Of a stretch of DNA of 5,987 nt, positions 4,818 to 5,987 are shown piece by piece (within the stretch, counting starts at the first letter, position 1; every line of letters begins with the position of its first letter). The notes under the pieces were generated by a model. That model saw nothing but the letters and a program-made list of their open reading frames with translations, was not told the DNA's origin and ran no database searches. Origin of the DNA: Bdellovibrionales bacterium. Its GTDB lineage: Bacteria > Bdellovibrionota > Bacteriovoracia > Bacteriovoracales > Bacteriovoracaceae. The translations under genes and the position numbers were made by a program. The stretch spans positions 1-5,987 of the forward strand of contig SXUH01000448.1 of assembly GCA_005791855.1 (NCBI GenBank), in the 5' to 3' direction.

Positions 4818-5948
4818 TTAGATGTAGGTGGGTTCGTGGTAGTGGAAGGCGTTCTTGCCGAGGACGGACTTCAGGAGCTTCTTCTTCGAAACGGTCTTGC
4901 TGAAGACGATCTCCTTCACCGCGAGCCCCAGGGCCCGGGCCAGGAGCGGAGGGACGGCGTTGCCGATCTGCTTGAAGACCGCGGTCTGAGATCCGTGGAA
5001 GATGAAGTCATTGGGGAAGCTCTGGCAGGCGGCCGCTTCTCTCGGGGTGAGGTAGCGGGACTCCACCGGGTGGTAGTAGCTCGTCCGCGAGGTGAGGATG
5101 GTCGGAGACGGTTCCTTGAGCGGCAGACGCTGGAGCCTCGTCTGGCGGAACCGGTTCTCCCGGATGGCCTTCCAGTTCACTCCGTACCAGAGCTTCTTCG
5201 GAAGGTGGGCCTTCTCGTCGGCTTCGTACCGGATCCCCTTCCCCGCGGGGATGTGGTCCAGGCGCTTGCGGTCTTCGACTTTCTTAATCTGCGCGAGGGC
5301 GACGTCGTGGTTGTAGGTCTTCCCGTCGGAGGCCTTGAGGTTCCGGAAGGCATCGGCGACGGTGCGGACCTTCACCCCGGCCCGTCTTCCGTGGGAGACC
5401 ACGGGGAAGTGGCAGTGGCCACCCTTCACACCCATGATGATGGTCCGGCGTCTCTTCTCCGGGACTCCGAACTCTTCGGCCGAGAGGACCCGCGCGTCCA
5501 TGTTGTAGCCCAGGCGCTCGAAGTGCTGGAAGATCTTATTCAAGATCCCCGCGTTCTTCTTGGCGACCAGACCCGTGACGTTTTCAAAGAGGATGACCTT
5601 GGGCTTGGTGATCTTCACGATGCGGACGAATTCTCTGAAGAGCTGGTTCCGCTCGTCTTCGACTTCGCCGGGGCCCACGGTGGAAAATCCCTGACAAGGA
5701 GGGCCACCCACGACCATGTCCACCACCTGGCCTCCAAGGAGTTCCTGGAGTTTCTTCTCGGAGAGTTTTTTAATATCTCCGGAATAGGCCTTGGCGTGAT
5801 GATGATTTGCGACAAAGCTCGCGATGGCTTCTTTGTTCACGTCCACACCAAGGAGACACTTGTGCCCGGCCATCTCAAGACCGCAGGAGAGTCCACCGCA
5901 TCCACTAAATAGATCGATAAAATTAAATGCATTGTTCTGTATGTTCAT
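4818..5948 (-). CDS. DNA (cytosine-5) methyltransferase
   Basis: This 376-residue protein carries the C5 methyltransferase motifs in standard order: motif I FIDLFSGCGG (10-19, AdoMet binding), motif IV GGPPCQGFS (81-89) with catalytic Cys85, motif VI FENVTG (121-126) with Glu122, motif VIII EKRRRTIIMG (164-173), a target-recognition region at roughly 175-295, motif IX RYLTPREAAACQSFP (298-312) and motif X QIGNAVPPLLA (327-337). It should transfer methyl from AdoMet to C5 of cytosine in a short DNA site; the target cannot be read from sequence. All key residues are present, so it should be active. The start is well fixed: an in-frame TAA lies four codons upstream (5960-5958) and motif I begins at residue 10. 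No Shine-Dalgarno is seen. The C-terminal tail (about 350-376) is basic, then His/Tyr-rich. No restriction endonuclease or Vsr gene is adjacent on the visible side, so it appears orphan here, though the right-hand neighbour is outside the window. It is the first visible gene of an operon with ampG. Codon use after the first 20 or so codons matches the neighbours, so recent transfer is not evident. Confidence 0.95.
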   Translation of the reverse strand: MNIQNNAFNFIDLFSGCGGLSCGLEMAGHKCLLGVDVNKEAIASFVANHHHAKAYSGDIKKLSEKKLQELLGGQVVDMVVGGPPCQGFSTVGPGEVEDERNQLFREFVRIVKITKPKVILFENVTGLVAKKNAGILNKIFQHFERLGYNMDARVLSAEEFGVPEKRRRTIIMGVKGGHCHFPVVSHGRRAGVKVRTVADAFRNLKASDGKTYNHDVALAQIKKVEDRKRLDHIPAGKGIRYEADEKAHLPKKLWYGVNWKAIRENRFRQTRLQRLPLKEPSPTILTSRTSYYHPVESRYLTPREAAACQSFPNDFIFHGSQTAVFKQIGNAVPPLLARALGLAVKEIVFSKTVSKKKLLKSVLGKNAFHYHEPTYI

Positions 5949-5954
5949 GCGAAG

Positions 5955-5983
5955 AGTTTAGGTTTTTGACCGAAGTGTGTCTA
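5955..5983 (-). promoter_or_regulatory. Candidate promoter of the methyltransferase-ampG operon, predicting a leaderless mRNA
   Basis: On the minus strand TAGACA (5983-5978; 5 of 6 to TTGACA), a 17-nt spacer and TAAACT (5960-5955; 4 of 6 to TATAAT) precede the ATG. The A of ATG 5948 is the seventh base after the -10, the expected transcription start, and no Shine-Dalgarno is present. This is the best matched promoter in the window. Confidence 0.5.
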
Positions 5984-5987
5984 TCAA

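Noticed and set aside
4770..5912. A 380-codon open frame on the plus strand opposite the methyltransferase gene
   Set aside because: It is antisense to a gene with all C5 methyltransferase motifs. Its Val-, Leu-, Glu-, Asp- and Gly-rich composition is the typical mirror of G/C-ending codons, with no recognisable domain.
1..5987. Mobile element, prophage, CRISPR or multi-gene defence island
   Set aside because: No transposase, integrase, repeat-spacer array, toxin-antitoxin pair or restriction enzyme is seen. The lone methyltransferase is not enough to call a defence system.

Overview
The window reads as a gene-dense piece of a Gram-negative chromosome with G/C-rich coding sequence. Third codon positions are heavily G or C (CTC, AAG, GAG, ATC, GTC), which leaves long open shadows on the opposite strand. 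Two predicted lipoproteins and an AmpG-type muropeptide permease imply an outer membrane and peptidoglycan recycling. The overall style (unknown lipoproteins, a lipoprotein with ankyrin repeats, a DUF2797 protein beside PepN) would suit the Bdellovibrionota or relatives, but that is a tentative guess from general impression. No rRNA, tRNA, CRISPR array, transposase or integrase is visible.

Layout, left to right. Positions 1-776 (minus) hold the first 258 codons of aminopeptidase N (pepN), cut by the window edge. Its start lies inside the 3' end of a DUF2797 gene (742-1575, minus), and the two overlap by 35 bp as a coupled pair. A 128-bp divergent spacer (1576-1703) carries promoters in both directions and nested repeats. 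It leads to a 215-residue lipoprotein of unknown function (1704-2351, plus), closed by a strong G/C hairpin terminator. Next is an ankyrin-repeat lipoprotein (2447-3637, plus). Its 3' end runs 54 bp into the end of the convergent ampG (3584-4816, minus). ampG follows a DNA cytosine-5 methyltransferase (4818-5948, minus) with a 1-bp gap, so the two form a second minus-strand operon. The methyltransferase promoter sits at the right edge of the window.

How the genes may work together: pepN trims peptides in the cytoplasm, and AmpG imports anhydro-muropeptides. Both are recycling functions, but they lie in different operons and no direct link is shown. The methyltransferase has no visible restriction partner. 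The most notable pattern is in the gene starts. pepN and the 1704 lipoprotein have clear Shine-Dalgarno sequences. The methyltransferase, DUF2797 and probably the ankyrin lipoprotein have none, but each has a -10-like hexamer 6-7 nt before an ATG, as expected of leaderless mRNAs. I see no convincing complete novel defence or mobile system; the best candidates for novelty are the leaderless starts, the DUF2797 protein and the two lipoproteins.
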